Shown: positions 24,044 through 32,514 of the stretch, in pieces
Numbering within the stretch: position 1 is the stretch's first letter
How the letters are laid out: every line of letters starts with the position of its first letter
Source: Actinomadura hallensis
Lineage (GTDB): Bacteria > Actinomycetota > Actinomycetes > Streptosporangiales > Streptosporangiaceae
Direction: 5' to 3'
DNA length: 64,000 bases
Assembly (NCBI RefSeq): GCF_006716765.1
Contig: NZ_VFPO01000001.1
Coordinates: forward strand, 6,076,001-6,140,000
Translations under genes and position numbers: made by a program
The notes under the pieces: model-generated
Seen by the model: the letters and a program-made list of their open reading frames with translations, nothing else
Told to the model about the DNA's origin: nothing
The model's database searches: none

Positions 24044-25875
24044 GAGCGCGATCCTTCCAGTGGTTCGAAGCCGGTCGTCAGGGCGTGCCCTTCCAGCCGC
24101 GTCACCAGATGACCGCGCCACCTGCCGTCCGCCCGCTCGGGGAAGTCCTCACGCCAGTGGCTCCCGCGCGTCTCCTCCCGCCGCCGCGCCGCCGCCACGA
24201 TCGCGGACGCCACGGTGTGCAGGTTGGTGGCCTCCCATGCCTCCACCCCGGGCTCCGGGCCTGCGTCCCCCGCCGGTGACAGGGCGTCCAGCTCACGTGC
24301 GGCGGCCTCCAGCCCCTCGGCCCCGCGCAGCACCCCTGCATGGGTCGTCATGATCCGCTGGATCTCCTGCCGGGCTCCGCCCGCCAGCAGCCCGGCCCCG
24401 GCGCCCTGCCCGTTCCGCGTTCCGGCGGCGGCGTGCGCGTTGCCGTTCCCGGTGACCCCCCGCCCGTTCCCGGAGGCGGCGCTCGGCAGGCCCTGGTTCG
24501 CGAGGGCGTGGTTCGCTCCCTGGTTCACCAGGTCCTGGGTCGGCGGATCCTGATTCGGCAGGCCCTGGCTCGGCAGGCCCTGGTTCCACAGGTTCAGGTT
24601 CGGCGGGTCCTGGTTCACCAGGTTCAGGTTCGGCAGGTCCTGGTGGAGTGCGGTGGCGATGCGGGCGGCGAAGACGAGGCCCTCCAGCAGGGAGTTGGAC
24701 GCCAGCCGGTTGGCTCCGTGGACGCCGGTGCAGGCGACCTCGCCGCAGGCGTAGAGGCCGGGGACGGACGTCCGGCCGTGCAGGTCGGTGCGGACGCCGC
24801 CGCTCGCGTAGTGGGCGGCCGGGACGACCGGGATCGGTTCGGTCACGGGGTCGACGCCGTGGTGCCTGCAGGCGGCCAGGATGGTGGGGAAGCGGTGCTC
24901 CCACATCTCGGCGCCGAGGTGGCGGCCGTCGAGGAGCATGTGGGACGCACCGGTCTCCCGCATCCGGTTCATGATCCCTTTCGCGACGACGTCGCGGGGG
25001 GCGAGCTCGGCGAGGGGGTGGCGCCCGGTCATGAACCTCCCGCCGGCGTGGTCGACGAGGTGGGCGCCCTCGCCCCGCACGGCCTCGGAGATCAGCGGCT
25101 GCTGCCCCCGGGCGCCTTCGCCGAGCCACAGCACGGTCGGGTGGAACTGGACGAACTCCAGGTCGGTGACCTCGGCTCCGGCGCGCAGGGCGAGCGCTAC
25201 GCCGTCGCCGGTCGAGACCTCCGGGTTCGTCGTCGCGGAGTAGACCTGGCCGAGCCCGCCGGTGGCGAGCACGACGGCGCGGGCGCGGACGGCGCCGACG
25301 CCGCCGGGCTGCCCCTCCCCCATGACGTGGAGGGTGATCCCGGCGGCGCGTCCGGCGGCGTCCTTCAGCAGGTCGAGGACGAGGGCGTGCTCGATGACCT
25401 CGACACCGGAGTCCTTGAGCGCGGCGAGGAGGGCGCGGCTGATCTCCGCGCCGGTCGCGTCCCCGCCGGCGTGCGCGATGCGGCGCCGGTGGTGGCCGCC
25501 CTCGCGGGTCAGCGCGATGCCGCCGTCGCCGGAGCGGTCGAACGCGGCGCCGAGCGCGATGAGGTCGCGGACGGCGTCCGGCCCCTCGGTGACCAGGGCG
25601 CGCACGGCGTCCTCGTCGCACAGCCCGACGCCCGCGGTGAGCGTGTCGGCGAGGTGGTCCTCGGGGCTGTCGTCGGGTGCGAGCGCCGCGGCGATGCCGC
25701 CCTGCGCCCAACGGGTCGATCCCGCGTCCAGGAGCGCCTTGGTGACGAGCAGCACCCGCCCGTGGGGGCGGCACCGCAGCGCGGCGACGAGCCCGGCGAT
25801 GCCGGATCCGACGACGACCACGTCGGCGTCGGCGATCCAGCCGGGGGCGGGGGCGCGCAGAACCGAAGGGATCAT
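24040..25875 (-). CDS. nadB: L-aspartate oxidase with internal pentapeptide-repeat insertion
   Basis: A 611-residue flavoprotein oxidising aspartate to iminoaspartate for quinolinate synthesis. FAD-binding VVVGSGIAGLVAAL is at the N terminus, STRWAQGGIAAAL is the family signature, and the catalytic loop includes EFVQFHPT and RGEGAHL. The second FAD contact is HGANRLASNSLLEGLVF. Residues about 411-500 are an unusual insert of imperfect pentapeptides ((N/S)QGLP, NQDPP, NLNLV) and a Gly/Asn/Ala tract, between the FAD domain and the C-terminal helical domain. The tail is intact, so the enzyme is probably active. First gene after the palindrome at 25893. Confidence 0.94.
   Translation of the reverse strand: MIPSVLRAPAPGWIADADVVVVGSGIAGLVAALRCRPHGRVLLVTKALLDAGSTRWAQGGIAAALAPDDSPEDHLADTLTAGVGLCDEDAVRALVTEGPDAVRDLIALGAAFDRSGDGGIALTREGGHHRRRIAHAGGDATGAEISRALLAALKDSGVEVIEHALVLDLLKDAAGRAAGITLHVMGEGQPGGVGAVRARAVVLATGGLGQVYSATTNPEVSTGDGVALALRAGAEVTDLEFVQFHPTVLWLGEGARGQQPLISEAVRGEGAHLVDHAGGRFMTGRHPLAELAPRDVVAKGIMNRMRETGASHMLLDGRHLGAEMWEHRFPTILAACRHHGVDPVTEPIPVVPAAHYASGGVRTDLHGRTSVPGLYACGEVACTGVHGANRLASNSLLEGLVFAARIATALHQDLPNLNLVNQDPPNLNLWNQGLPSQGLPNQDPPTQDLVNQGANHALANQGLPSAASGNGRGVTGNGNAHAAAGTRNGQGAGAGLLAGGARQEIQRIMTTHAGVLRGAEGLEAAARELDALSPAGDAGPEPGVEAWEATNLHTVASAIVAAARRREETRGSHWREDFPERADGRWRGHLVTRLEGHALTTGFEPLEGSRS
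24480..24645. repeat. 15-bp-period minisatellite inside nadB
   Basis: About ten imperfect in-frame 15-bp units (plus-strand examples CAGGCCCTGGTTC and CAGGTTCAGGTTCGG) encode pentapeptides such as NQGLP, SQGLP, NQDPP and NLNLV. Multiples of 15 bp preserve the reading frame, so copy number could vary without breaking the gene. Confidence 0.8.
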
Positions 25876-25892
25876 GAGCCCTCCTCGGGATC

Positions 25893-25917
25893 GGTTCTCG
25901 TCATTATGACCCTAACC
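25893..25917. promoter_or_regulatory. 25-bp symmetrical operator candidate upstream of nadB
   Basis: Plus-strand GGTT-CTC-GTCAT-T-ATGAC-CCT-AACC is two nested inverted repeats around one centre at 25905. It ends 18 bp before the nadB ATG and covers a CATAAT that could be the -10 on the minus strand. A repressor site controlling nadB-nadC in response to NAD status is likely; the regulator is not in the window. Confidence 0.55.
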
Positions 25918-25987
25918 CCGCGGAGGAACGGCGCCCCGCCCCCGCACAGTGGCCGGTATCACGCCCTTCCGGACCCTGCCGCGAAGG

Positions 25988-26404
25988 TCAGGGGTGGACC
26001 AGGTCGCCGCGGGTGGTCTCGGTCCCTGGGACCGGGGCGGCCGGATCGGAGTCCAAGGAGATGATCTTGTTGGAGCGGTCGACATGGACGACCCTGGGGA
26101 CGAACTCGCGGGCCTCGGCGTCGCTGAGCTGGGCGTAGCTGATGATGATCACCAGGTCACCGGGCTGCACGAGGCGGGCGGCGGCGCCGTTGATGCCGAT
26201 CACGCCGGAGCCGCGCTCGCCCGCGATCAGGTACGTCTCCAGGCGCGCGCCGTTGTCGATGTCCACGACGTGGACCTGCTCGCCCGGCAGCAGGTCCGCG
26301 GCGTCCATCAGGTCCTGGTCGATGGTCAGCGACCCGACGTAGTGCAGATCCGCCTGCGTCACGGTGGCGCGGTGGATCTTCGACTTGAACATCGTCCGGA
26401 ACAT
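25988..26404 (-). CDS. panD: Aspartate 1-decarboxylase (pyruvoyl-dependent)
   Basis: A 138-residue proenzyme making beta-alanine from aspartate. Self-cleavage occurs between Gly24 and Ser25 in DLHYVGSLTID, generating the pyruvoyl group. GERGSGVIGINGAAA and GDLVIIISYAQ are conserved. The first Met (MFRTMFKSKIHR) matches the family start. Its ATG overlaps the panC stop in TGATG, so panC and panD are translationally coupled. The C-terminal 20 residues are variable, as in mycobacteria. Confidence 0.96.
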   Translation of the reverse strand: MFRTMFKSKIHRATVTQADLHYVGSLTIDQDLMDAADLLPGEQVHVVDIDNGARLETYLIAGERGSGVIGINGAAARLVQPGDLVIIISYAQLSDAEAREFVPRVVHVDRSNKIISLDSDPAAPVPGTETTRGDLVHP

Positions 26405-27306
26405 CAGCGCTCCTTGCCGAGCTGGAGGGAAACGTTGTCGATCAGGTGTGTGGCGCCGACCCTGCCCGCCACGGCGAGGATGGCAGGGCCGGTGTGAGAG
26501 TCCGTGACGGGGGTGAAGGTAGCGGGGTCCACGAGGACGAGGTAGTCGAGGACGAGCGGCGGCTCGGCGGTCGCGGCCTTGTCGAGGACGGACTCGGCGG
26601 CGCCGAGGACGGCCGCGGGCCCGCCGGCGGCGGCGTCCGCCCCGGCCCGCAGGGCGCGCGACAGGGCGAGGGCGGTCCGCCGCTCCTCCGCGGAGAGGTA
26701 GCGGTTGCGGCTCGACAGCGCCAGCCCGTCCGGCTCCCGGACGGTCGCGCCGCCGACGATCTCGACGGGCACGTTCAGGTCGGCGACCATCCGGCGGATC
26801 ATCGCGAGCTGCTGCGCGTCCTTCTCGCCGAAGATCGCCACATCGGGCCGGACGAGGTTCAGCAGCTTCAGCACGACGGTGAGCATCCCGTCGAAGTGGC
26901 CGGGGCGGGCCGCGCCCTCCACGATCTTCCCCATCGGCCCCGAGTCGACCGTGACCTGCGGTTCGGTCGGGTACATGACGGCGCGGTCCGGCGCGAACAC
27001 GAGGTCCACGCCTTCGGCGGCGCAGGCCTCGAGGTCGGCGTCGAACGTCCGGGGGTAGCGGTCGAAGTCCTCGTCCGGCCCGAACTGCAGCGGGTTGACG
27101 AAGATGCTGACCGCCACCGCGTCCGCGGACCGCCGGGCCTGCCGGACGAGGGACAGGTGCCCCTCGTGCAGCGCGCCCATGGTCGGGACGAACGCCAGCC
27201 TGCCCTCGATCCTGGCGCGGGCGTCGGCCAGCTCCGCCCGCGTCCGCGCGACGACGGGGCGCCCGGCGGCGGGACCCGCGGCGCCGGGGCTTTCGCCAGA
27301 GCTCAC
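26404..27306 (-). CDS. panC: Pantothenate synthetase
   Basis: About 300 residues; joins pantoate and beta-alanine with ATP. Motifs: FVPTMGALHEGHLSLV (HIGH-like HEGH), VSIFVNPLQFGP, and GEKDAQQL (KMSKS-like region starts with LSSRNRYLS). GTG 27306 is preferred because GGAGG lies eight bases upstream; an in-frame GTG at 27321 is the alternative. Works with panD and coaX of the same operon. A poorly conserved Gly/Ala-rich leader of 20 residues precedes the domain. Confidence 0.94.
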   Translation of the reverse strand: MSSGESPGAAGPAAGRPVVARTRAELADARARIEGRLAFVPTMGALHEGHLSLVRQARRSADAVAVSIFVNPLQFGPDEDFDRYPRTFDADLEACAAEGVDLVFAPDRAVMYPTEPQVTVDSGPMGKIVEGAARPGHFDGMLTVVLKLLNLVRPDVAIFGEKDAQQLAMIRRMVADLNVPVEIVGGATVREPDGLALSSRNRYLSAEERRTALALSRALRAGADAAAGGPAAVLGAAESVLDKAATAEPPLVLDYLVLVDPATFTPVTDSHTGPAILAVAGRVGATHLIDNVSLQLGKER

Positions 27307-27405
27307 GACAGGGCCCTCCACTTGCTCAACGCGTCTCCTCGGTGACGCCCCGCCCGCGCCCGGCGGGTGGGGTGGGGTGAACGAACCGCACGGTCTCCTC
27401 CCAAG

Positions 27406-28380
27406 TCAGTCGGCCAGCGCTTCGAGAAGGCGTTCGGCGTCCTCGGGCCGGAGCATGCCGGCGGCGAGGGCCCGGTCGGCGGTGAGCCGGGCCAGCGCGA
27501 CGTAGGCGCGGCGGCTCTCCGGCGAGATCTTGGCGAGCTCGTCGACGTGGCCGGACACCGTTCCCGCGTCGCCGCGGGCGACCGGCCCGGTGAGCCCGTC
27601 GATGCCGAGGCGCAGGCCGTTGTCCAGGGCGGCGCCGAGCAGCGGGCCGAGCATCCGGCTCGGCTCCGCGACGCCGGCCGCCCGGAGCAGGTCCATCGCC
27701 TCCACGACCAGGGTGACCAGGTGGTTCGCGCCCCCGGCGAGCGCCGCGTGGTACAGCGGGCGCGCGTCCTCGGCGATCCAGACGGGCTCGCCGCCCATCT
27801 CCAGGACGAGCGCCTCGGCGACCGGGCGCAGCGGCTCCGGCGAGGTGACGCCGAACGAGATGCCGGTGAGGCGGTTCACGTCGTCCGGACGTCCCGTGAA
27901 GGTCATGACGGGGTGCAGGGCGAGCGGCAGTGCGCCGGCGCGGGTCAGCGGGTCGAGGACCCCGGTCCCGTACCGGCCGCTGGTGTGCATCATCAGCTTG
28001 CCGGTGACGGCGACGCCCGCGGACACCAGCCCGGCCGCCAGCTCGGGGAGCTCGTCGTCCGGGACGGTCAGCAGCACCAGGTCGGCGGCCGCGACGACGT
28101 CCGGCGGCGCCGCGACGGCGGTGCCGGGCAGCCGTTCCTCGACGCGCGACCGCGACCGCTCGGAGACGGCCGCCGCGGCGACCACGCGGTGCCCGGCGCG
28201 GGCCAGCGCGGCGCCGAGCGCCGTGCCGACCCGGCCGGCGCCGACGACGCCGACCGCGAGCCGTGCCGGCCTGTCCTCCGGGCTCTCCGGTTCCGGCCGG
28301 GGGGCGCGGGGGGTCGCCCCCTTGCCCGCGGCAGGCCCGTTCGAGGGCGCGGCGGAGGCAGGCGCGACGTGAGGGTCCAT
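27406..28380 (-). CDS. Rossmann-like and DUF2520 domain protein
   Basis: A 324-residue protein from ATG 28380. A disordered leader (about 1-40) is followed by an NAD(P)-binding Rossmann fold (VGVVGAGRVGTALGAAL) and the DUF2520 C-terminal helical domain (YHAALAGGANHLVTLV and GPVARGD). The overall plan is like 6-phosphogluconate dehydrogenase-type or ketopantoate reductase-like enzymes. Always found before panC in actinobacteria (Rv3603c), which suggests, but does not prove, a role such as ketopantoate reduction. First gene of the leftward NAD/CoA block. Confidence 0.9.
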   Translation of the reverse strand: MDPHVAPASAAPSNGPAAGKGATPRAPRPEPESPEDRPARLAVGVVGAGRVGTALGAALARAGHRVVAAAAVSERSRSRVEERLPGTAVAAPPDVVAAADLVLLTVPDDELPELAAGLVSAGVAVTGKLMMHTSGRYGTGVLDPLTRAGALPLALHPVMTFTGRPDDVNRLTGISFGVTSPEPLRPVAEALVLEMGGEPVWIAEDARPLYHAALAGGANHLVTLVVEAMDLLRAAGVAEPSRMLGPLLGAALDNGLRLGIDGLTGPVARGDAGTVSGHVDELAKISPESRRAYVALARLTADRALAAGMLRPEDAERLLEALAD

Positions 28381-28496
28381 CCGATTTCGTTCCAGTCCAT
28401 GAGTAGGTACCGGACGTGCGCGAACCAGAGTACCCGCGGGGCCCGGCCTCGTCGCCCGGTGGGTGACGATCGTCACCCCGCACCCCATTCAACTGC

Positions 28497-30992
28497 TCAG
28501 TCGAGCGTCAGGGACTCCACGACGGACGTCCGCGCGGCGCGCCGCGCGGGCAGCACGGCCGCGGCCATGCCGGCCGCCCCCGCCAGGAGGACGTACCCGG
28601 CCACCTGCAGGTAGGGCAGGGCGAACACGGTATTGTCCCCCATCGCGTTCGTCGCGGCCCAGCCGAAGGCGACCCCGAGGACGACCCCGGTGAACGCCCC
28701 GATCACCGCCATGACGAGGGCCTCGACGGACAGCATCCGGCGGAGCTGGCGCCTGGTGAGGCCGAGGGCGCGCAGCAGCGCCGACTCGCGGGTCCGCTCC
28801 ACGACCGACAGCGTGAGCGTGTTCGCGATGCCGAACAGCGCGATGACGATCGCGAGGCCGAGCAGCCCGGCGAAGATCACCAGGACCATGTCGACGGCCT
28901 TGGTCAGCTCCTGCTTGTACTCGGCGGCGGAGACGACCTTCGCCGCCGGGTACGGCCGCGCCGCGTCCTCGACGGCCGTGCGCGCCGCGGACGCCGAGAC
29001 GCCGTCCGCGGTCTTCACGAAGATCGCCGTCGGGTCCACGGCGCCGAAGTAGCGGGCGAAGTCGGCCTCCGGGACGACGATCCCGGACAGCAGCTCCCCG
29101 GCCCGGAAGACGGCGGTGATCTTCACGGGGAACCGGCCGTTCGGGGTGTCGACGCGGATGGTCCGGCCGACCTCGTGGCCGGACAGGCGGGCGGTTTCCG
29201 CGTCCACCATCGCGGTCCCCGGCCTGCTCGCGGCGTCGAGCGTGCCCTCCGTCATCTCGGGCTTCATGATCGTGCCGAGCGCCTGCGCGCTGAGCGCGGC
29301 GACCCACGTCTCCTCTCCGCCGACCCGGGCCTCCGCGCCGCGGCTCTCCGCGACCGAGGCGACCTCGGGACGTTCGCGCAGCCGCTCCGCCAGCGCGTGC
29401 GGGACGGTTCCGTCCATGCCGTGCGCCTCGATCTGGAACTCCGCGGGGAACCGCTCCGCCAGCTGCTGCGACGCGGTCGCCTTGCTGCTCGCCGCGATCA
29501 CCGCGAACAGGCTCATCAGCCCGACGCCGACGGTCAGCGCGATCGTCGTGGTGGCGGTGCGGCGCGGGGCCCGCTGCGCGTTGGCGACGGCGAGCCGCCC
29601 GGGGACGCCCCCGACCCGCGCCGGGACCGCGCCCGCCAGCCGCCCGAGCGGCCGGACCAGCGCCGGCATCGCCGCGATGACCCCGAGGAACGCCACGCCC
29701 CCGGCGAACGCGACCACGTACATCGCGGCCTCGCCCTTCTCCATGGCGGTCGAGCCGAGCACGCCGACGGCCGCGCCGGCGGCGCACAGCAGCACGGCGA
29801 TCGCGGTGCGGACCCGGCCGAGGCGGAACCGCCCGCTGCCCGGCTCGAGGTCGGAGCGCAGCGCCGCGACCGGCGCGACCCGGGTCGCGGCGCGGGCGGG
29901 GAGCAGCGCGGACAGGACGGTCACGAGCACGCCCACCGCGAGGCCGACCACGATCGTCCGCACGGTCAGCGACGGCGCGGCCATCGGCACGCCGGGGTTC
30001 AGCCGCCTGATCCCGGCGAGGGCGCCCGCGCCGAGGCCGACGCCGGCGGCCAGGCCGGCCACCGACCCGACGAGGCCGACCACCGCGGACTCGGCGACGA
30101 CGCCGCCGAACACCTGCCGGCGGGTCGCGCCGACGCAGCGCAGCAGGGCCAGGTCCCGCATCCGCTGCGCGAGGAGGATGGCGAACGTGTTGTAGATGAC
30201 CAGGGCGGACACCAGCATCGCGACCAGTCCGAAGATCAGCAGGCCGGACCGGATGAGCTCGGTGTCGGCGCCGGCGCTCTTCGCCAGCTTCGCGCCGAAC
30301 TCCCTCCCGGTGTAGACCCGGGCGGACGCGCCCGCGGCGGCCGCGATCGACGGCCGGTCGCCCCCGAGGACGTCGATCTCCCTGTAGGTCTTCTCGCCGG
30401 TCATCCGGATCGTCGTGGGGGTGTCGAAGCCGACCGCGCCCAGGAAGCCGGCCTCCTGGTCGATGCCGAAGTTGATCAGACCCACCACGGTGAACCTGTG
30501 CGGCCGGTCGTCGCCGTCCAGGATCGTCACCGTGTCCCCGACGGTGAAGTCCTCCCGGTCGGCGAGCCTGCTGTCGAGGACGGTCTCGTTACCGCCCTTC
30601 GGAGGTCGTCCCTTGTCGACCTCGTAGCGCAGCAGTGGGCCGGAGGGCACCGAGATACCGACGTTGGGGTAGTCGCCGACCGCCTTACCGTCCTTGCCGA
30701 CGAGAGGGGCGTCGCCCTTCACGACGCCGTGGACGTCGGTCACACCGGGCACGGCACGGACCTTCTGGAGCGTGTCGGACGGCAGACCGTCGCTCGAATA
30801 CTCGTCCTTCGGCACCACCGCGTAGTCGACCTTGTCGGCGGACTTCGCGAACGTCTTGCCGATGCCCTTGTCCATCGTGTCCGTCAGGACGAACGTCCCG
30901 GAGATGAACCCGACGCCGAGGGTGATGGCGACCGCGGTGAGCAGCAGCCGCAGCTTGTGTGCGCGCAGGCCCGCCAGTGTCGTCTTCAGCAT
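28497..30992 (-). CDS. FtsX/MacB-type ABC transporter permease
   Basis: An 831-residue permease with two FtsX repeats. TM1 is at residues about 14-34 (LLLTAVAITLGVGFISGTF), followed by a large extracellular domain, TM2-4 around 245-360, then a second unit with N-terminal TM near 480-500, a second extracellular domain and three TMs at the C terminus ending PARRAARTSVVESLTLD. Such pairs export lipids, peptides or antibiotics, or act as mechanotransmitters. ATG 30992 overlaps the ATPase stop (GTGATG); a GTG one codon earlier is also possible. Confidence 0.93.
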   Translation of the reverse strand: MLKTTLAGLRAHKLRLLLTAVAITLGVGFISGTFVLTDTMDKGIGKTFAKSADKVDYAVVPKDEYSSDGLPSDTLQKVRAVPGVTDVHGVVKGDAPLVGKDGKAVGDYPNVGISVPSGPLLRYEVDKGRPPKGGNETVLDSRLADREDFTVGDTVTILDGDDRPHRFTVVGLINFGIDQEAGFLGAVGFDTPTTIRMTGEKTYREIDVLGGDRPSIAAAAGASARVYTGREFGAKLAKSAGADTELIRSGLLIFGLVAMLVSALVIYNTFAILLAQRMRDLALLRCVGATRRQVFGGVVAESAVVGLVGSVAGLAAGVGLGAGALAGIRRLNPGVPMAAPSLTVRTIVVGLAVGVLVTVLSALLPARAATRVAPVAALRSDLEPGSGRFRLGRVRTAIAVLLCAAGAAVGVLGSTAMEKGEAAMYVVAFAGGVAFLGVIAAMPALVRPLGRLAGAVPARVGGVPGRLAVANAQRAPRRTATTTIALTVGVGLMSLFAVIAASSKATASQQLAERFPAEFQIEAHGMDGTVPHALAERLRERPEVASVAESRGAEARVGGEETWVAALSAQALGTIMKPEMTEGTLDAASRPGTAMVDAETARLSGHEVGRTIRVDTPNGRFPVKITAVFRAGELLSGIVVPEADFARYFGAVDPTAIFVKTADGVSASAARTAVEDAARPYPAAKVVSAAEYKQELTKAVDMVLVIFAGLLGLAIVIALFGIANTLTLSVVERTRESALLRALGLTRRQLRRMLSVEALVMAVIGAFTGVVLGVAFGWAATNAMGDNTVFALPYLQVAGYVLLAGAAGMAAAVLPARRAARTSVVESLTLD

Positions 30993-31765
30993 CACGCCTC
31001 CAGGCTCTTGAGGCGGTCGAGGACGGTGGACGGCGTCGGACGCACGATCTCGGAGACGATCTGACCGTCGCGCAGGAACACGACCCGGTCGGCGTACGAG
31101 GCGGCGACGGGGTCGTGGGTGACCATCACGATCGTCTGGCCCATCTCACGGACGGACGAGCGCAGGAACCCGAGCACCTCGGCGCCCGCCCGCGAGTCGA
31201 GGTTCCCGGTCGGCTCGTCCGCGAAGATGACCTCGGGCCGGGCGACGATGGCGCGCGCGCACGCCACCCGCTGTTGCTGGCCGCCGGACAGTTCGTTCGG
31301 CCGGTGCCGCAGCCGGTCCCGGAGGCCGAGGACGTCCACGACCCTGTCGAACCACGCGCGGTCGGGCTTGCGGCCCGCCAGCTCCACGGGGAGCAGGATG
31401 TTCTGCTCGGCGGTGAGCGTGGGCAGGAGGTTGAACGCCTGGAACACGAACCCGATGCGGTCGCGGCGCAGCAGCGTCAGCTGCCGGTCCCCCATCCCGG
31501 TGATCTCCGCGTCGCCGAGGACGATCCGCCCGCCGGTGACGGTGTCCAGCCCCGCCAGGCAGTGCATCAGCGTCGACTTCCCGGACCCGGACGGGCCCAT
31601 GATCGCGGTGAACGCGCCCCTGGCGAACCCGGCGCTGACCCCGCGCAGGGCGTGCACGGCCGCGTCCCCGGACCCGTACACCTTCGACACGCCTTCGGCT
31701 ATGACGGCCTGCGGCGGCGCGGCGGCCGGGGCCTCCCCGGGCGGGCCGGCGAACGTACTGGTCAC
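30992..31765 (-). CDS. ABC transporter ATP-binding protein (MacB/LolD type)
   Basis: A 257-residue ATPase from GTG 31765, chosen for the AAGGAG upstream. Walker A GPSGSGKST at 57-65, Q-loop FVFQAFNLLPTL, signature LSGGQQQR at 160-167, Walker B VIFADEPTGNLD and switch His in VTHD. The LPTLTAEQN stretch is typical of the lipoprotein/macrolide export group. It is coupled to the FtsX permease and energises it. The first 20 residues are a flexible leader. Confidence 0.95.
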   Translation of the reverse strand: MTSTFAGPPGEAPAAAPPQAVIAEGVSKVYGSGDAAVHALRGVSAGFARGAFTAIMGPSGSGKSTLMHCLAGLDTVTGGRIVLGDAEITGMGDRQLTLLRRDRIGFVFQAFNLLPTLTAEQNILLPVELAGRKPDRAWFDRVVDVLGLRDRLRHRPNELSGGQQQRVACARAIVARPEVIFADEPTGNLDSRAGAEVLGFLRSSVREMGQTIVMVTHDPVAASYADRVVFLRDGQIVSEIVRPTPSTVLDRLKSLEA

Positions 31766-31961
31766 GGTGGCTCCTTCATGGTCGGTCACGAATCCGATCG
31801 ATTCGCGGACCACGCTAGGAATCCGCGCTCCCCCTGCCATCGCCCCGACGACCACGCTCCGCATAGCCCTCATGGCTGGCGCGAGCCGCCCGCTACGACC
31901 TGAGTCGTACACGGCCGTCAGCCCTCACACCGACCCCATGGGGGATGGGGCGGGGACGCGA

Positions 31962-31993
31962 AAGCGCCGGAGCCCTTGCGGGTTCCGGCGCTT
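31962..31993. terminator. Strong hairpin between chaplin and ABC genes
   Basis: AAGCGCCGGAGCCC pairs with GGGTTCCGGCGCTT through 14 bp with one G-U, loop TTGC. It lies about 100 bp beyond the chaplin stop (leftward) and separates it from the ABC operon promoter. Confidence 0.75.
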
Positions 31994-32091
31994 CGCGGCG
32001 GGCGCGGACGCCCGCCCCCTGAGGATCCGGCGAGTCGCCTCGCCGGGCGCGGTGCGGTCGCCGTACGGCGCCGCCCCTAGACGGTCATGCC

Positions 32092-32355
32092 TCAGTCATG
32101 GACGACGGCGCCGCCCTTGCACTGCGCACTCGCGACCCCGATGACGGCGACGGCGTTGCCGCAGACGTCGACGGCGGCGGAGATCGGGGCGATCACCTGG
32201 TTGCCGTTCAGGATCCCGACGTTGCCGGCGGTGACGTTGTGCGAGCCGTCGCCTCCGTGGCCCCCGTAGGCGGCGGCGTGAGCGGGGGCGGCGGCCAGGG
32301 CCGAGGCGGCGACGGCGAAGCCCAGAACGCCGGTCGCGGCAAGCTTCTTGATCAC
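32092..32355 (-). CDS. Short chaplin
   Basis: An 87-residue secreted protein from GTG 32355 with GGGAGGA upstream. A signal peptide ends near APAHA-AAYG (about 27-28), and the mature part contains one chaplin domain: HNVTAGNVGILNGN, then VIAPISAAVDVCGNAVAVIGVASAQC. Cys65 and Cys79 should form the conserved disulphide. There is no sorting signal, as in short chaplins that assemble into amyloid films on aerial hyphae and spores. This is the strongest hint of a sporulating, mycelial life style in the window. Confidence 0.92.
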   Translation of the reverse strand: MIKKLAATGVLGFAVAASALAAAPAHAAAYGGHGGDGSHNVTAGNVGILNGNQVIAPISAAVDVCGNAVAVIGVASAQCKGGAVVHD

Positions 32356-32400
32356 GAGAGTCCTCCCGTACGTGGGGCATGGGGCCCGACTGACAAGTGC

Positions 32401-32427
32401 CGACGCCCGCCGGTCGAGCGGGCGTCG
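32401..32427. terminator. Hairpin terminator downstream of the two-component operon
   Basis: CGACGCCCGC pairs with GCGGGCGTCG (10 bp, 7-nt loop), about 90 bp past the response-regulator stop and upstream of the chaplin gene. Confidence 0.65.
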
Positions 32428-32514
32428 CGTACGGTAGTTATTCAGCTACTCTCAGGTAAGGGAATGAAAACCCCTCCGCCGCATTCAAGAAGTCACCGCG
32501 AGGTAATCATTTCG

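Noticed and set aside
24293..25774. 493-codon leftward frame overlapping nadB in another frame
   Set aside because: Arg/Pro/Gly-rich shadow of nadB, without motif.
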